Source of the DNA: Pseudomonadota bacterium
Lineage (GTDB): Bacteria; Myxococcota_A; UBA796; GCA-2862545
DNA length: 64,000 nt
Assembly: GCA_947505245.1 (NCBI GenBank)
Contig: CANNIZ010000002.1
Coordinates: forward strand, 86,519 to 150,518
Direction: 5' to 3'
Shown: in pieces, positions 63,080 through 64,000 of the stretch
Layout of the letters: every line of letters starts with the position of its first letter
Position numbering within the stretch: position 1 is the first letter of the stretch
Notes under the pieces: generated by a model
What the model saw: only the letters and a program-made list of their open reading frames with translations
The model's database searches: none
Told to the model about the DNA's origin: nothing
Program-made: the position numbers and the translations under genes

Positions 63080-64000
63080 TCAGTCTTTTGGACTGAACGA
63101 CGCCGTGAGCGATGTAAGGATCTGTTCCTGAAACTCGGGCACCCCACTCCACGGACCGTCCCGGAACGCGACCGCCGTCGAGCCCTCGCGAAACGCTTCG
63201 TCCGGCTCGGCCAACATGCCCCGCGCCCACATCCGCTGTACAAGGGCTTCGTCGAGACCGGGCTCGCTGCCGAGGGCCTCGCGCCAGGGTCGCTTCCCGT
63301 CCAAACGGGCCAGCAACACGAACAGGTCGGCGGGAAGCGCGTCCATGTCATACGCTGAGTACCCGGTCGCCAGCATCGCGCCGTCGCGCGGGTACCACTC
63401 GAGCAGGCTCGGCACGACCACCTCGGGCAGAGGCCCGCGCCTGGTGACGACCTTTTCGAGCCGCTCGACCGCCTCGAGCACCTCACGGGTTCGGACCCGT
63501 TCGAGGTCGTACGCGTCGAACAGGTCGACCCGCTCGGCGCACCACCGATACCAGCCGACCCACTGCCCCGGGCGCGCATGTTCGGACGGAGGGTCGCCGA
63601 GCGTGACGCAGTACACCGCCACGGTCTTGTCGATCCGATCGATCGCGTCGTGTGCTTCCATCCACAACGATCGGCCCCGCCCGCCCTCTTCGTGTTTGCA
63701 GAACCACGTTCGACACACCGCGTTCCGGTCTCTCCAGATCGTGCACGCGTGCGGCTCGTCTGCCCAATACGGGCATCGGAGCTCGTCGGAGCGACCGAAC
63801 AGCACGGACGCTTGCTTGCGGTAATGATCGTTCCATTCCGCCGTCGGGCCCACCCCATTCGCGGAGAGGCCGCCGCCCTGCTCGATCCGGGCCCGCATCA
63901 ATGCGGCCCCGCGATCATTGCGCCGCAGGATCCGACCGACGACGTGATTTGTGAGCAGCGGGTTGTACGTGCAACAGCGCGCCCTGGCCGTGAACGCTAC
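63080..64000 (-). CDS. YkgJ-like cysteine-cluster protein (5' end cut by window)
   Basis: The frame is open to the right edge, so the start lies outside; 306 residues are visible. Near the edge the sequence reads ARCCTYNPLLTNHVVGRILRR, then DELRCPYWADEPHACTIWRDRNAVCRTWFCKHEEGG. Paired cysteines of this type (CC..P.L.NY.VG and RCPY...CTIW..R...CRTW) are those of YkgJ/UPF0153-type metal-cluster proteins. The rest (about 200 residues) is helical and not recognised. Internal TTG/ATG starts at 63901 and 63898 would remove the first Cys pair, so they are unlikely. Confidence 0.78.
   Translation of the reverse strand, partial: VAFTARARCCTYNPLLTNHVVGRILRRNDRGAALMRARIEQGGGLSANGVGPTAEWNDHYRKQASVLFGRSDELRCPYWADEPHACTIWRDRNAVCRTWFCKHEEGGRGRSLWMEAHDAIDRIDKTVAVYCVTLGDPPSEHARPGQWVGWYRWCAERVDLFDAYDLERVRTREVLEAVERLEKVVTRRGPLPEVVVPSLLEWYPRDGAMLATGYSAYDMDALPADLFVLLARLDGKRPWREALGSEPGLDEALVQRMWARGMLAEPDEAFREGSTAVAFRDGPWSGVPEFQEQILTSLTASFSPKD

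Noticed and set aside
63081..63095. CAGTC-TTTTG-GACTG hairpin at the end of the YkgJ-like gene
   Set aside because: Short five-base stem inside the coding end, no following T-tract; not a convincing terminator.

Overview
The window is GC-rich, gene-dense bacterial chromosome with about 62 protein-coding genes. No tRNA, rRNA, CRISPR array, transposase or phage gene was seen. The style points to a Gram-negative bacterium of the Myxococcota/former Deltaproteobacteria type, though this is inference. It carries two eukaryote-like Ser/Thr kinases, many short lipoproteins with a C-terminal lipobox and Asp/Thr-rich spacers, a MopE-type metal-motif protein, an AgmX/PglI-type C-terminal domain, a CPBP membrane protease, an MFE-2-like beta-oxidation fusion and an alkylglycerol-monooxygenase-like enzyme. 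An outer membrane is implied by an OPX/Wza-type exporter, System I cytochrome c maturation and a SurA-like protein.

Region 1-3.5 kb is the edge of an exopolysaccharide locus: a nucleotide-sugar dehydratase (cut by the window), an OPX export protein and a polyprenyl-phosphate sugar transferase. From 3.5 to 6.8 kb lie a fused dehydrogenase/2xSCP2/hydratase protein behind a perfect palindrome and a coupled membrane protein. From 6.8 to 16.9 kb lie a lipoprotein, a lone receiver protein, hemB (Mg-type), a PPi-type phosphofructokinase, and a translationally coupled pair of Ser/Thr kinase and winged-helix/NTPase/TPR regulator.

From 17 to 24.7 kb lie an ABC exporter and a complete ccmABC(D)EFGH cytochrome c maturation cluster on the minus strand. 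From 24.7 to 35.4 kb lie lipoproteins, hflX, a MopE/propeller lipoprotein, an AGMO-like hydroxylase, a zinc-ribbon/TPR protein, an acyltransferase coupled to a NifU-like protein, a Nudix-like protein with a broken box, and a coupled pair of surface hydrolases (M23 and retropepsin-like). From 35.4 to 41 kb are two coupled operons meeting tail to tail: adenosine deaminase/kinase/J-domain protein, and START-like protein/small protein/ECF sigma factor.

From 41 to 48 kb are a cupin-GNAT fusion, a membrane aspartic protease, a DEDD exonuclease coupled to purF, a propeller protein and a Uma2 protein. Two intergenic gaps here each hold a 196-bp palindromic element of identical architecture (41209-41404 and 47299-47494), the most unusual non-coding signal in the window. 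From 48 to 64 kb are an SDR enzyme, hemE/Rieske/GT87-like genes, a lamin-tail lipoprotein, a SurA-N-like protein with rimI, an AgmX-like protein, an operon of double cNMP-binding protein/divergent carbamoyltransferase/LarE-like sulfur transferase/CPBP protease, a CHAP/NlpC-like lipoprotein, an ABC importer lacking a binding protein, a proline-rich membrane protein and a YkgJ-like cysteine-cluster protein that runs off the right edge.

Adjacent genes very often overlap by 1-4 bases (ATGA, GTGA, TGATG), so translational coupling was used to choose many starts.
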